Shown one piece after another: positions 44,101-57,700 of a stretch of DNA of 64,000 bases. Position numbers and translations under genes: made by a program. Each line of letters starts with the position of its first letter. Within the stretch, counting starts at the first letter, position 1. The notes under the pieces were generated by a model. It was not told the DNA's origin and did not search any database. It was given only the letters and a program-made list of their open reading frames with translations. The DNA comes from Aquila chrysaetos chrysaetos (Eukaryota; Chordata; Aves; Accipitriformes; Accipitridae): positions 21,866,932-21,930,931 of the forward strand of contig NC_044016.1 of NCBI RefSeq assembly GCF_900496995.4. Direction: 5' to 3'.

Positions 44101-47100
44101 ACAAATCGTTTTGGATAAATTGAAATTTGATAACTCTTTTGAATCACAGTTTACACAAGATAGTATTTCAGTTTTGTCAGGACCATAAGTAGAGCATATT
44201 GAGTACAGGTCAGTGAGCAATTTCATGAGAGCACACTGGGTTGCTCAAAGCAGGGGAGTTTTCTTAAATTCCTTCTGCCTCTGGACTCTACAGATGCCCA
44301 CACACCTTGGTGGCCATCTGCCTAGAGCCACACCTTCACATCCAAAAAAAGGTTGGGCAATACTCCAACTAATAAAAGATCAAAACAAGGACAAATAGGC
44401 TGTTAGGAGGTTCCTGAATTCGCCAGCTCTCAGTCTCCTGGGGGAGTACTTCTCAGCTCTGGAACTGAAATGCAGCCCGAACAGCGTTTCTCAAGAACAG
44501 AATTTGAGAGCGCCTTCCTCATCCTTGGCCAAGCTCATCAGCCTCCTCCTTGCTAATTATAATTTCCCAAATTCCTTTTTCCTCTCAGCATTTCGAAACC
44601 AAGTTCTTAGGGCAAATCTTGGAGGAGGGAACTTTGGTCCAAACAGCTTCAGCTTGAGACAACACTCCAGTAGTGTCAGTTCTGGGAAAACTTCATTTAC
44701 ACCAGTAGGAGAAAACATAGCCAAAGCTTAAGATGCCTGAGATGCCAGAAATGTCCCCTTTCTTACAAATATGATATTCATAAATAAAACTACTTTTGAA
44801 GAAGATTGGCAAAATCTGAATTGGGTAATAGGTTTTCTGATGTCACCAATTCACAGAAAGGTCAATACTAAAAGCCCAGATGACTTAAAACAAAAACCGT
44901 AGGGGCAGCTACTCATACGACTGCCATCCATCAGCAAAATTAAAGTTCAAACATATGATCAGTTTCATCATTTCCAGCTTATTTTCTGCTCATCTAAAAA
45001 GAAGTGGTTTTTCTGGAACTAAGCTATAGGTCAAAGAGCTTAGTTTCTGACATCTATAGTTTGATAGAGAAGTTGCTTTTCAATATTGTCTGTATTCCCA
45101 CATATATTCTTTTTCTCCCCAAGGGGCAATATTCGCTCTTCCAAAGGACGATGGACGGAGGAAGGGATGTGAGTTTGCAAGTCATCAGTGAATCTAATAT
45201 ATTCTCTCTATCCTGGTAGCAAGAAATATAGTGCAGGTTTATTCCATCCCCTTCCTGGACATTTCACAAGAGGTACATTGTGGGTGGAGTACCACCTTAT
45301 CCACTCACATCTTACCCATCTGTATTATGTTGCAGGGCAGCACAAGACTGTCAGGGCAGTGCTCGAAACCTGCACAGGGCAGTGCTCTCTTACCATTACA
45401 ATGTGAGGCAGCAGCACTGAAAAAGAGCAAGCTGCTTTCCTAGCAAAGGAAAATACACAGTCCGTGCTCCAAAACAACTTGCTATGAAGTATCTAGCAGT
45501 TTGTTTTCCCTGAAAGCGAGCCATAAAACAGCTCTTACAGCAATACATTTGTATCTGGATAGCCCATGTCCAGAGCCAACCAGTTTGCAAATACAAGAGA
45601 AGCAGGCTGAGCTGGAATAAGACTTCTCTTACCCTTTAGAAATAACAGCATGCCATTTCTTTCCATCTTCCTTTCTCATTTATCCCCCAAAAGTTTCAAA
45701 AGCCTCAAAACATCCTCTCTACCTTGGACTAAATGCTTAAACCACTTTACCTGTTTAATGCTCATAACCCTGAAGCTTGGATGGCAAAAAGCCCCTCCTG
45801 CCCTTTCAAAATATCTTTATGCCACAGCTGGAGCTGCATGCCATTAGTTCTTGGGGGGTTGGCTTATATGTCTCCCAGTTGCCATGTGCAGTGCTGTGCT
45901 GGGCCCCAGGATGCGCCTGACATCAGGATAAGACAACTGTTCTCTGAGGCAACATCCTGAGTAGATGTCACTGGCTAGGGACCAGGGCTGTCAGCAAAAC
46001 AGCTTTTGCTTCACTCAGCATCAGCCCAGTTAGGTGAAATAACGTGAGCTGAATCCCGTTTTCAAAGAAAATGATTGCACAACCCGGTGCTATCTATGAA
46101 AACAAACAATTAAGCAAACAAAGCCAAGCAGCAAACTCAATGCAAGAATAAGTGTGTTTCATGCAGCGCCATGCCTGGCTAGCTAGCCCTGCTCTGGAGA
46201 CCAGCAGTCCCATCTCTGACACTTCTGATCACTCTCCCCATTGCACACTGACACATTTCACTGCATTTCACCTGAGGAGCTTGCTTTGATCCTTTGCAGT
46301 ACTCAGCAGAGGGACCCTGCAATGGCGAATGGCTCCAGCTTCAAAGCTCTGCTGAAGCAGCATTTGTGCCCGTGATTTATCTGGCCTTTTGTGTTTGAAA
46401 GGAAGGTGGCTTTGCAGTCTTTGCAGGGAAGAGGTGACTTCCAGAATGGAAATACTTTATTCGTTCTGTACTTCAGTTCTTTCACTGATGAACACACCTC
46501 CTGTGCAGGTACCCACGTTCCTGCCCTGCCCAGGACTGAGGAGAGGTCTGGGCACACAAGGCTGGGCTGGGCAGAGAGTGCATGGTGAGGAGATGATGGT
46601 GGAAGGTCTGTAGCTCTTCACCCGAGGGATCATGCCTGGAGGATTCCATGGGAAGAGGACAACCCGTCAGTTCACGATGTAATAGAGCACCTCTGACAAC
46701 ACTAGAGACATTGAGAAGCCCAAGGGCTACCACCTTGGAGAATGAAGTGGTTGCCAAGGGAGTTGTCTTCTTTAATAACATATATCCTTGACCCAGGTGC
46801 AGACCATGTGCAGACTGGCCTCACTGCTGGACAGCATCCTATGGCACAGAGAGCTGAGGCCGGTGGCTGGGGGCTCGTGCCAGGTTTCGGTTGAAAGCGC
46901 TTGCCTTTCATTTTGCTCTGGACTGAGCAGTGGGAATGGAGGACCTGCATCAGCCAGCACCAATTTCATCTGGTCGAATGTTTGGCGTACTAGGATGAGT
47001 CAAGACTCATTAAGCTGCTGCTGATGTTGCCTGAGATGGCTGCGTTTTTCTTCAACAATGTGCACGTGTGCTTCAGAGAGCGGCTACCGGGTCAGCTACC

Positions 47101-48479
47101 TGCTGTCCCAGGTCTGCGGCTCACCCTGGCAGGGGCAGGACAATCATGCAGGCACTTCTCTCCTGGCATCCAACCTGGCCATGTGGGAGAATGAAGGTCT
47201 CTGATGGGGTCACCACTGAGACAGGCCTCCATGCAGGAGCAATCTCCTCACCAGAATTGGCCAGGTAGCAGAAACCAGACAAGAATCAAGGCGTGTGCCA
47301 TGGGGAGGTCCCTGCATGCTGATGGACAACAGTTAGCTGGAGACATGCAAGCACATAGCTGGAGCCAGCCAGCAAAGCAACTCTGTGCCATCTTACAGAA
47401 GATGACCTGTGCTCTGTCATTGTGGACACCCTGGGGACAGTCACCTGCTGGCAAATAGGGAAAATTATCCAGGGCAGTGTATTGCTGGCTGTTCCTGTCC
47501 TGAAGGCACCAAAGCACATCCAGCTCCAAAGCACGGCAGGATTAAGATTAAGGCAACAGCCTGTTGCATCCCAGGAGACTTGTGACTAGTGCATATTTTA
47601 CTCTGATCAGCACTAGTAGCACCTAGGCTAACGTGGAATGTGATCCCACAACAGCTAGCACATACCTGCACGCAGAATGGAGGCCGAGTGGGGTAGGAGG
47701 GGTCAGGGTGGACCTTCTAAAACACTTTTCTTTGGTGAAAACTCATTCCCTATTGGTATTCTGCACTAGATTAAGACTGCTAACTACAGAAGTAAAATGA
47801 ATTATTGATTAGTTAAGAGTCAAATGAGCATGACTCAATGTGATTTCTTACAGGCAAACAGAATAAAGTCCAAACTGCTAATGTACAAACCTGGAGTTTT
47901 AAAAGGGCCAGTTTCCAAAGGTAAAAACAATTCAGGTTTGAGCTAAATGAGATGGAAGAGAAACACAAACAGAATAAATGGAATAGCTGGGAAATGAATA
48001 TTTTTATTGGTGCTGAAATACCACAATTGAGAAAGAAGGCAGGTTTGGAGGGAAAATAAAGCAGTTGCAATAATGAAATATGTAGGTGTTGGTGTCTCTG
48101 TATGGATTTGTGTGTATGTAGATACAAGGTGGGGGGAGAGAGAAGTGGGTAGCAATAATTAATGTGACTGATAATTGAATTGATTGCAACTGTAGGAAAT
48201 TGATAGGGGGAGCAAAAGAACGGGAAGATATTTGTGGACAGGAGATTTAAGGGCAGTAAGACAGCTTTTTTAAGCAGAGTAAAAACAAAGGATATCATAA
48301 AACAATTCTAGTCCATTTCTACGTGGAAATAGTGGTGAAATAATTATCCAATAATGATACAGAGAACAGTTGTAGCCAACAAGTATGACTGTTGTAGACT
48401 TTGGACAGTGATGACACATATTTCCTTCCCAATAGGGACTATGGAGTTTTTTAAAAATTTAACAGAAGTGTGAGAAACC

Positions 48480-49890
48480 TGAAGGCAGCGATTTAGATTG
48501 AACACACCAAAAAAACCCTGCAAAGCATTAAAAAGAGCTGGCAGAAAAAGACTCTGAGGGGCTTCGATAAGTTTTGGAAAACAAGTTTCATAGGCCTAGA
48601 AACAAGGTGGCATTGTACCAGTATTAAAATGAGTAAATAAAGAAGGTTGTGTGACACTGCAGCAAGATACCCAGAGAGCTGGTGGAGCCTCCATTCCTGA
48701 GCGTTTCATTTAGGAAAAATGAATTAAAGGGGATAGCATAATTCGTATCAGTGAGCCTAGATACACAGAAAATTGATCTAGTTAGAATAATGACAGCTTT
48801 TATCAGGGACATTACGAGTTTGCTTAACAGAGGTAACAGGGTTGATGTAATTTACTTGGACTTCTTCAGGCTGTTTTAGTTCATTCCATAGGATGATACA
48901 AAATAAGCATGGATCTTATTAAATGGATTAAAAACTGGCTGACTAGTAGGTCTTGAGAAGTGATACTGTAAGTGAAGAGTCACCATTTGGCAGGTGGTGC
49001 TTTTGGCCCAGCTTCTTCAAATCCAGCTCAGAAGGATACATGAAATGATTCCTGTTGAAGTCTGAAGATGGCACAAAGATGGAACTATTAAGTAATGAAG
49101 AGGATATGTCTTTGCTGCAGAACAATAGAGATTGCCTGGGCTCATGCAAACATGATGCATTTTAATGCAGAAATGTATGAATTACAGCTGTGGAAGACAG
49201 CAAGAGACCTCCTACCAAAAGGGGATTTCTACCCAAGCAAGCCAGAAATCTGGAGAGGAGTTGGAGGTCATGGAAGTATCTGCCAGGGTGAAATACAGTG
49301 TCAAGTGTAACAAGATCCTGGGCTGCAAAACAGGAAATATTAAACAGGAAAAGGGAGGTTGCATTATCCCAGCCTTTAGCACCAAGACAACTGCTGCTGG
49401 GATCACCACATGGGCAGGGAGGAGTCGGGAGGGTGCTGAGAAGAGCCAGAGGATGACTGCAGCACTGGAAAAGATGCCATGCAGTAGAGCTGCCAGGACA
49501 CAGCCTGTTTGTTGGATGAAAAAGAAGGTCATGGGTGATTTGGTCATGGCATAGAAGAGTCTTATATTGGAGATAGCAATGCAATAACGAACAGTTCTCT
49601 TTGGTTTAGCAGTTACAAATATTAAAAGAGTCAATGGGGGAAATGATGCAAGGCAATCTTGGAGATTAGAAATCAGGCAAAAATACAACTGAGGAAAATT
49701 ACAAGAAGCTCTGATGGATTTTTTGAAAACTGGAAATCTTTCAGTCATTTATCTTCTAGAAAAGAGCTTTGATGTTTCTCCTTAATTCAAACAGGGATGA
49801 ACTCTGGCAAATTGTTTGGTAAGTGTTATACAGATCAGATGAGATGGTCACCACAGTCCCTTCTGCCCTATGTTTCTGAATCTGTTATAA
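48480..49890 (+). mobile_element. Decayed CR1-type LINE retrotransposon (ORF2 3' part and 3' UTR)
   Basis: At 48,841-48,876 the plus strand still reads VDVIYLDFFRLF and then a stop, a relic of the reverse-transcriptase motif with its catalytic Asp (family form DVIYLDFSKAF). At 49,061-49,078 the FADDTK motif has decayed to SEDGTK. Between and after these come further CR1-like stretches. The 3' end near 49,835-49,890 (GAGATGGTCACCACAGTCCC then TTCTG) matches the CR1 tail GATGATCACAATGGTCCCTTCTGG. Many stops and indels make it inactive. Similarity seems to continue upstream to about 47,800, but that edge is uncertain. The family name is from memory. Confidence 0.75.
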
Positions 49891-52800
49891 AAGTTGATGG
49901 ATTCTGTGGGTATACTTGTTGCTTGCTGTCATTGCAATAGGGATTCATGCCTTCCTGCTGGTCAGTCAGTGCTGTTTCTCTGCATCCGGCAGTGATTTCC
50001 TTCCTGATGGCCTGTTTTCCTTCTTCATCTCTGTAACCAGAAGCAGCAGTCTGCTTCATTACCTTCCCTCCTGCTTTCCACAAAGTTCAAACCCTCACAG
50101 GCCACTCCTGGCTCCCCACAGCTCCATTCCTGTCCCAGTGTGCCCAAGTCTCCACGCTCCGCCAGCATTAAATCCCTACTGCTCCTACTGTTAAATCCCA
50201 AGAGACATCTCTGGAAAAAGACCCTAGAGATGCCCTGAAAGATGCCCATGTGTCTGTCTTCGGCTACAGAGAGCAGCTATGCAACTGCCTCAGACTTGAG
50301 GCAAATTTTGGGGCAGCTAAAGGCAACTTTTGAGCAGGTAAGGCAACTTCCATGACGAAGAACTTGCCCATGTCATACTCCAGGTTTGTGGCAGAGCGGG
50401 GAAGGGACCCAGAGCAGAATTCCATCTCCTGCATCAGCATTCAAAACCTTGGACCGTGTTTGGTCGGTTGGTTGGTTTTACCCCTGACAGCAAAGCGACT
50501 AAATTTTCATGCTGCCCACACTCCCCCCTGCTGGTCACACTGGCGCTCGGCCCTCGCTGCAGGCTGGCCCATTTCTTACTGTATTAGTTTTCTGGCTACT
50601 TCCAATTCTGGAGGTGAAATACAGAAAAAGATCACGACGGCACGTGGTCCTTCGCCTGGAGGTACGCAGGATTAAGTATGCCTCATCCATGTGTTTCGAC
50701 AGGGCATGAATTTCTACCTGGATGAGGGGAGCAATGAGGAATGCCTCTTTTTTCAGCTGATGCTAGCAAGAAAATAAAGCCCATGTAAACACAGTCACCC
50801 AAGCCAGGAAGCCTCTGCCTGCAAATGCCACTGTAGGAAAGACTCAACAGCATCAAAGAGCTACAGAGGGCCATTGGGCAGGTGTGCGAACAGGAATGTC
50901 ATTAACTTGAATGTTACCTCACACTTTGCATGACTCATAGCTGGAAGTGGAAGCACATTACCTGCGCCCTCTGACAGTACGGTCATAACCCCAGCAGAAA
51001 TAGATTGCTAAAAAATAACTTATTAGTATCGTTGGTGGTGGTGGTGTCGTTATTACTAAGAAGCCAGATATGGGAGTACTAACTCAAAAGTATGGCCTGT
51101 CCCCTCCTGCCAGCCACTCTCTGAAGACAGGACTTTTCTGCTGAAGATAGGGATTAAGGAGAAAAATGAGTGAAGATTTCCGTTTCTGAGATAGCTGGTA
51201 ATAATTAACATGCAGCTAATGGAGGGGCATGTTAGTTGGGCTTTCCAGGGAATGTATTCTAGCTGCGAGAAGATGGAAAAATTCCAGAGTGAAATGCAAC
51301 TGGCCTTGCACCTCATATTTCTTGTGCTCCCCAGCTCCCATCAGGCCATTAGAAGGCCTGACCCTGAGCACGCTGAAGCTACTCTGAGCATTTTCTTTGT
51401 GTGTAGAGGACTTTGGGGCAAGGCTGCTAAATCCCAAAGAAGAAAACCAGGACTATACTCCTGTTGGAGAGAGCTGAGGCACAGGAAGCCCATGGTATAC
51501 CTCCATCTCTCTGGCAAAATCTTTCTGCCAAAATAACCCTGCCACCTCCTGCTGAAGCTCCCCCTCCAACCCAACCTACTCTCTCTTTCAGAAAAACTTG
51601 GATCCTTGGTGAAAGTACGGTCCAGGCTTTCGTACAAAAGGATTCTGATGTGCCTACCAACACAACAGACCAGTGTGTGGCCTGGTCTGTGGGCTGCGCA
51701 CCACCACCAAAACACTTGGAATAAAGCAATAAGGGAGCACAGACCTTGCTGTAACAGGGACAGCATGGCCCCCCTAGTGATAAGCTAAATTTTTAGTATA
51801 TCTCTGGCCTATCTGGTAAGGAATCCAGCACTGATTTCCTCTGTGGTAGGACACTTCTCACACTCTTAGCCCATACAACACTACCAGTTTTCAAGCAGGG
51901 AAGCGAAGAGCAACTTCTCCCAACAACTGGGATTAGACACATTTATATACAAAGAGTAAAAAAAGCCATGAGTTTGTGCTATCATTGTTTACCATTGCAT
52001 ATGCAGCAGGAATAGCTCAAGATAGCGTAAGAAAAATAGTTGAAGTCATGCAAACATATAGATTCTGGGGTATTTATGGGACAAGATAGCACAAAGAGGA
52101 AGGACAGATAAGGTGATGTAGGAAGAAAAGAAAATAAGAAACTTTGCATAGAGCAGTTGCAAGATTGAGGAAGACACAAATTTGAATGAGAAAGTTTTAA
52201 ACACCATATCTCCAAAGAACATTTGTGTTTTTCCTCTCCTTTGTAAACACAGAAGCAGCATAAACAGGGGGAGGGGAAAAACACACTGAAACATTAATTC
52301 ACATTAATAGCATGTAAAAAAGAAAGTCTCACTCCATGCAATTTATTGCAGCTCTGTACATGCAAAGACTCACGTGGGAAAGGGGAGTAAAGGACATTAG
52401 TAATTACAAAACCCAATCGCCTGTGATTACCATCCAACCTTTAAACAAAAAGTCTTCACAATTTGCCAACTGTAACCATAATTCTATTGTCTTTGCTCGC
52501 AGGTCACAGTTACAAGACCACTCATGCAGAACACCAGGTTATAATTCTGATAGCTAGTGCAGACAAAGAGAAAGTCCATCAGGGAAAGATAAATATTGTT
52601 CTATAAAGATCACCAACCAAATCTACTCAAATTCCAGAAGATAAGAATCGTTAATAATTTCCTGCTCACATGGTCAGCCCTGGCCTCTCCTGCAACCTCT
52701 TGTTCCCATGAAGATAACATTTTTTAATAATAATTTTTTAAAAAAATTACCCCAAACTAAAGCAGTTTTCCCCTGAGTAAAACTTCTGTCCCTAATTTAG

Positions 52801-53899
52801 CAAATGTTGACTTTAGGCCATCACACTTCTTCCTTCTCTAGTGGGTTGTATGGTGCATTTGGAGAAATGCAGCTAAATCTGAAATGCTCAAGCGCTTTAT
52901 TTTAAGAAAAACACAGTTTATAACCACCTCCAAAAGACATAAGTATTCCAGTACATAAAAGCTACCCATTCATCTTACCAGATCGCAAACTCTTTCAGCT
53001 GTCCCTCGAGAACAAAATAACAATAAGTAAATTTTGAACTAAATTCTGTCTTAAGGGCTAATGAAACACTTGCAACTCTGCAACTCTGCAGAATCATTCT
53101 CTGTCCATCTACCAGTGGACTCCAGCGCATTCAGACTCTCTCACACACTCCAATAGCTGGAAGTTTATAACCCTGGTTTTATTTTCAAGCATTTCCAAGA
53201 CCATTTTTGTTTGGTGATACATTCCCTTCAGTTAGAGAAAACATTTTGCAGGAGCTGCTCTCTGGCTCTTCTGGCTCTGAAAGATCCCCACAGTGGAGCA
53301 GCTGCAGAAGTGATTTGCCTTGTAAGAAGAACTGTAAACTATCTGCATCCCAGGACAGGGAAAACAGGACCAATCATTAGTAGAACAGCATCATATCATG
53401 GTCTGCAAAATATCTGTAGCCATGACCACTCCTTACGGCAGAGCTGAGCTCCCTGTGCCTGCCTTGTGCTGCTTATTCTTGAAACTCCCACCCAGGGCAT
53501 TTCCCTCTGTGCTAGTCCCACAGGAGCCATCCAGCTATGAGAGAGAAAACTGGTTCTGCTCACCAGAAACGTGGCATTTTGCTTATTGCCATGCACCAGA
53601 TTGAATCACTTTCAGGAGCCAGATCCAAGGGCAGGCTCGCGTGGTGGGCATTGGAGGTCAGTAAGTTATCGCTTTATTTGTAAACATGAGAAAACTTCAT
53701 CTGGAGTCAATAAAAACAGAGAGTCCTATGGGGCCATCTTCCCAAGTCAAAAGCAATAAATTCAAAGAGCTCATCCTCCCAGAGAAGGGAAATTGGCAAA
53801 GAACAGCAGCATAATAATATGTTACATTGTATATCTTACAGGCCCTTTGATCCCTGGATATTTACAAATATTAATGAGTCATGCTTCTCAAGCACCTTT

Positions 53900-54035
53900 T
53901 TGAAAGGTATCATTAGACCATTTTCCAGATGGGGAAACCCACAGGAGAGAGCAGTGATCTTTCCATAGCCACACACAGCGTCTGTGACACAGCCGAAAGC
54001 AGAAACCAGATATTCTTGCTTCCAGTCCTTTGTTT
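53900..54035 (-). repeat. MIR-like SINE relic
   Basis: The plus strand reads CATTTTCCAGATGGGGAAAC, then AGTGATCTTTCCATAGCCAC, then ACACAGCGTCTGTGACACAG and TTGCTTCCAGTCC. This is the order of an inverted MIR. Confidence 0.55.
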
Positions 54036-54741
54036 TTAATTATAGCAACATTCTTCTTCTCATATTTTATGTTGTATTTTATAACAAGTCATATATGAAG
54101 ACACCTATGTAGGACATTTCTTGCTGGTTTACTTTCCACCAGTCACACTGATATTTTACTCCTTACACTAAATGAATTTTAACTGACTCCATTACAGCAG
54201 AAAAGCCAGTAATAAATATACACTGCAGTCACACAGTGTTCCTCACACAAAATAGTAATTGCCTTTACAAGCAGTAACAGGACACTGAAAATTTAAGACA
54301 GAGGCACCTTTAATGTTTGAGAGGGAAATTTTAAAAGAGGAAGAAGAAAAATGCATCTATACATATGAATGAATGCCAAATAATATTGTGTTGTGCTGTC
54401 TTGGTCTTCAGCAACTCTGCAGCTACAATATCTTAAGGTATCAAATTCAAAGACAGAATTCAGTGTCTGTTGGTTTGAGGGAAGAGCACAGGTAGAAAAG
54501 AAAGAAATTAAAAAATCATCAAGTATTCTCAAGTATGTGAGAAAGCAGATATCTATAGGCTCCTTTGTTCTGGGGGAGCTGATAAAAGAAGCGGTCTTCT
54601 TTGGTGACACACCACCTAGCACTGCTTTTTTGCTCCTGTTGCGGATAAGCAGGACGGTTGTCACTGGATGACCTAACCCCTACAGCTCTGCTTTCCTCTA
54701 GAACACCACAGCATTTTCTCTTTTTTCCTTTTTCTCTTTTT

Positions 54742-54746
<5 letters not shown>

Positions 54747-54772
<26 letters not shown>
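54747..54772. repeat. T26 homopolymer in a pyrimidine tract
   Basis: Twenty-six T preceded by about 35 bp of T/C. I see no SINE body next to it, so it is a simple repeat rather than a poly(A) tail. Confidence 0.85.
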
Positions 54773-57700
54773 ACAATGTACAGATCCTTTGCATATAACA
54801 GCTCATGCTTTAAAGCCAGAACACTACCACAGAGTTTAGGCTAATGGGATAATTTCATTTACATACAGGGCCAGTACTTATTAGCTTATTTCTACAGACC
54901 GTATCAAAACATTCATATCCTCCTGTCTCCTCCCTCTGAAATCTATAAATTCTTCCCACCAAATCCATAAATAAGGGGATGAGCCAGGCCTCTGCACCAA
55001 CTCTGCTCCTTACCGGCCCTGAAGTGGTATGGGAATTTGATCACTTTATCATTTTCTCCCTGGCTTTCTCATCAGCCTCATTCTTTTCTGCTCTCACCCC
55101 TGATTTAGCTGTTTGTCCTTTCAAGAGAACAAAGTAATTGCTCTGGATTTTACCAGGGGACGTTTTGCTGGTGGGATAAACCTGTCCAGATGTTGGCATT
55201 TACATCAGAACTAGACGTCTAGACTTACTTTAACAGTCAGCAGAGAGAAACAGGCATTCTGGGGCATGGGTAATCACATTTTAAGGTAGATGTTGAAAAG
55301 TGCTTAGATGAACCAAGTCATGGAAGTGCCTATCTCTCTCCGTTGGCTATAAAGATTGCCTGGAGCAGAAGCTCAAACATAAACATCAAAAGTTAAGAGA
55401 GATGAAAGTGTATGGTCCTCAAAGTGCCTAATACAAAGCTACTTCAATAGTCATCAGGCTTTGGGTCTTTAGTAGTGCATGAAGTAATATCTATGTGTTT
55501 TCCATGATGTGATCAAACAGTAATAGAAAGTAAGGAAGAGGATTTTCTATGAAGGAATCACAACCCTATACTCCTTGTCTGGCAGTGGTATTCACTCACA
55601 TGTCTGAAGACAGAAAGTTAGGCTTAAGCCTCAGCCTCAAACCCAACAACTTCAGTTCAACTATTTTTGCTGCCATCAGTGGAGTCAGATTGCCCTGTCT
55701 CAGCAAAAGCAAGAATTACTTCACAGCAAACTCCATTCAAGGGAAGAGCTGCTTGTCTGCTGTCACTGAGCAGATGCCAATAAGATGCAGTCTTCCATAA
55801 TGCTAGCTCATGTTTCCCCAAAGTAATGTGAGGCAAAATACTTTATCATCTCTGAATTTATTTCAAGAAGGTGTATCAACTCAGTTGCCTTCATCAGGAC
55901 AGTTTGCAACTTGTCACCAGTGAGACGTCATCTTGTCCACCTCATGACAGGAGGCCACACTCAGACCCCCTCCAAATGACATCACAAGTAGACATTGCAA
56001 TTACTACCCCAACTGATGATGCAGCCAGAGACAGTCAAGCAACCCTAGATAGCAGGCTTTTAATCAAGCTTGTAATCACAAACTACTCTCGCATTTAGGC
56101 ACCAAAGTAATTGTAATGCCAGTATCATGACAGGCAGTAGAATAAAACTCAAAAGCCTTGCCACCCACCTCCCTCAAACCAACCATTTCTTCATGTTCTT
56201 CACACTAGAAGAAAACAGACAACCATTTGTGCAGATTCCTGGTTTTTTCCTTTCTTTAATAGCAGGGCTGACTGTCATTTTATCCATATTCTTTTTCAAA
56301 TTTAGATACATTTTCACAATGTCAGCATTTCAACAAGATTATTAAAGACACCAATATCACCCCATAACAGAAAAGCCTGGTTTGTTGTGAGGACTCTCGT
56401 TCCCCAAAAGCAAATTTTCCAAAGATGCCTGAGTGAAGAGGGAGTTTTTTTGTGAGCTTGCTCTAAACTACCTTCCTAATAATGTGGAAGTGTCTGGGAG
56501 ATTTTGCACCCTGCATGACCTTCTGCTCTCTGCTCTTCCAGTATTCAACACTGCTTTAATTTAGCTTGAGTCAAAGGCCTACTGGAATCCAAAAAGCTAG
56601 CCATAATGCTAGTTGTTCTTCCTTTCAGACAGTCTACTGGTAAAGAGTAATTTCCAAGCACTATGAACTAAGATTGTTTTTCTCAGTTTTCTTCTTCTTG
56701 TTCTCTAGGAACACTTACTGGCAGAAGTGTCTTTGTTTCTTAGAAGTTCATCGGCTCTCGCCATCTGTTTCTCCCATGATATCACCGCTCTCACTTTTGC
56801 CCCATCACTATTTCCACAGCCATCAATCAGAATTGGATGCCTCAAATGTCTGACCTCCGTGAGGAATTAAAAAAAAAGAACAGAAAGGATATGAAGAAAA
56901 AAAAGATAATGGGAATCAAAACCAGAGAAAAACAACTGCTCAAAATCTCTGATTGCCTCTAAATGTGATTTGTCTTCTAAATTTCTGTATTACGGCATCA
57001 TCTTTTAAGAATGTTTTGAAGATGACCTCCCAATAAAAGCTGTTTGAATTTATAGACTTTAAGAGTTAGATGTTTAATAATGCTTTCATAGCATTTTTAA
57101 AAGGAGTGATTTCTCTTCATTCTTGTACTCAGACTCCTATACCTGAGTATCAAGAGATGGTGTGAGAACTATTGACAGTTCTTACATCATAAGAAAAAAA
57201 GAATAGCACATAGGCATTTTAAGTTGAAGGATTCAGTTCTTTTTCTTAATATTGGCACCTAATAAACATAGGAAAAGAATAACATCTTTGTCAATAATCA
57301 CTGTAAATTTAGACAAGACATCTGTTGGTTCTGAAACATACATCAAAATCAAGGCAACCATTCCCTCTTCCCATTTTTCTTTCTTGTCCCGATCACACAA
57401 CGTCAACAAACAAACAAGGCCATAAACCTGGTTGTATTTTGACTTGGCAGGGCACCTGTAGCATGTGTTTGCTCTTACATAAAACAGAGCTTTTTAGCTG
57501 GTTTTTATTGCTCTCTCCAGTATCAAGGTGCCCACAACATTCCAGCCAGGAGCCGTCTTTGCTGCTTCTGGGGTTGTAACTATGCCAGAAATACCACTGC
57601 AAAAAGGAAGGCTTCCTTTCCATACACCAGAAATAATATTTTCCACAGATTCCCAACTTGCACAGGTTAGTGTGACCACAGGCTTCTTCCTCAGCCCCCT

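Larger units (their letters stand above)
38900..48470. other. Intergenic DNA upstream of VEGFA, proximal part
   Basis: No gene is supported. It contains a G15 run at 39,002-39,016, two CACGC (GCGTG on the minus strand) motifs at 39,243-39,247 and 39,280-39,284, and a palindromic repeat relic near 40,840-41,130. The first 1-2 kb is likely distal promoter by position. Confidence 0.65.

Noticed and set aside
54720-54772. T-run as the poly(A) tail of an inverted retrotransposon
   Set aside because: No SINE or LINE body or target-site duplication can be seen beside it.
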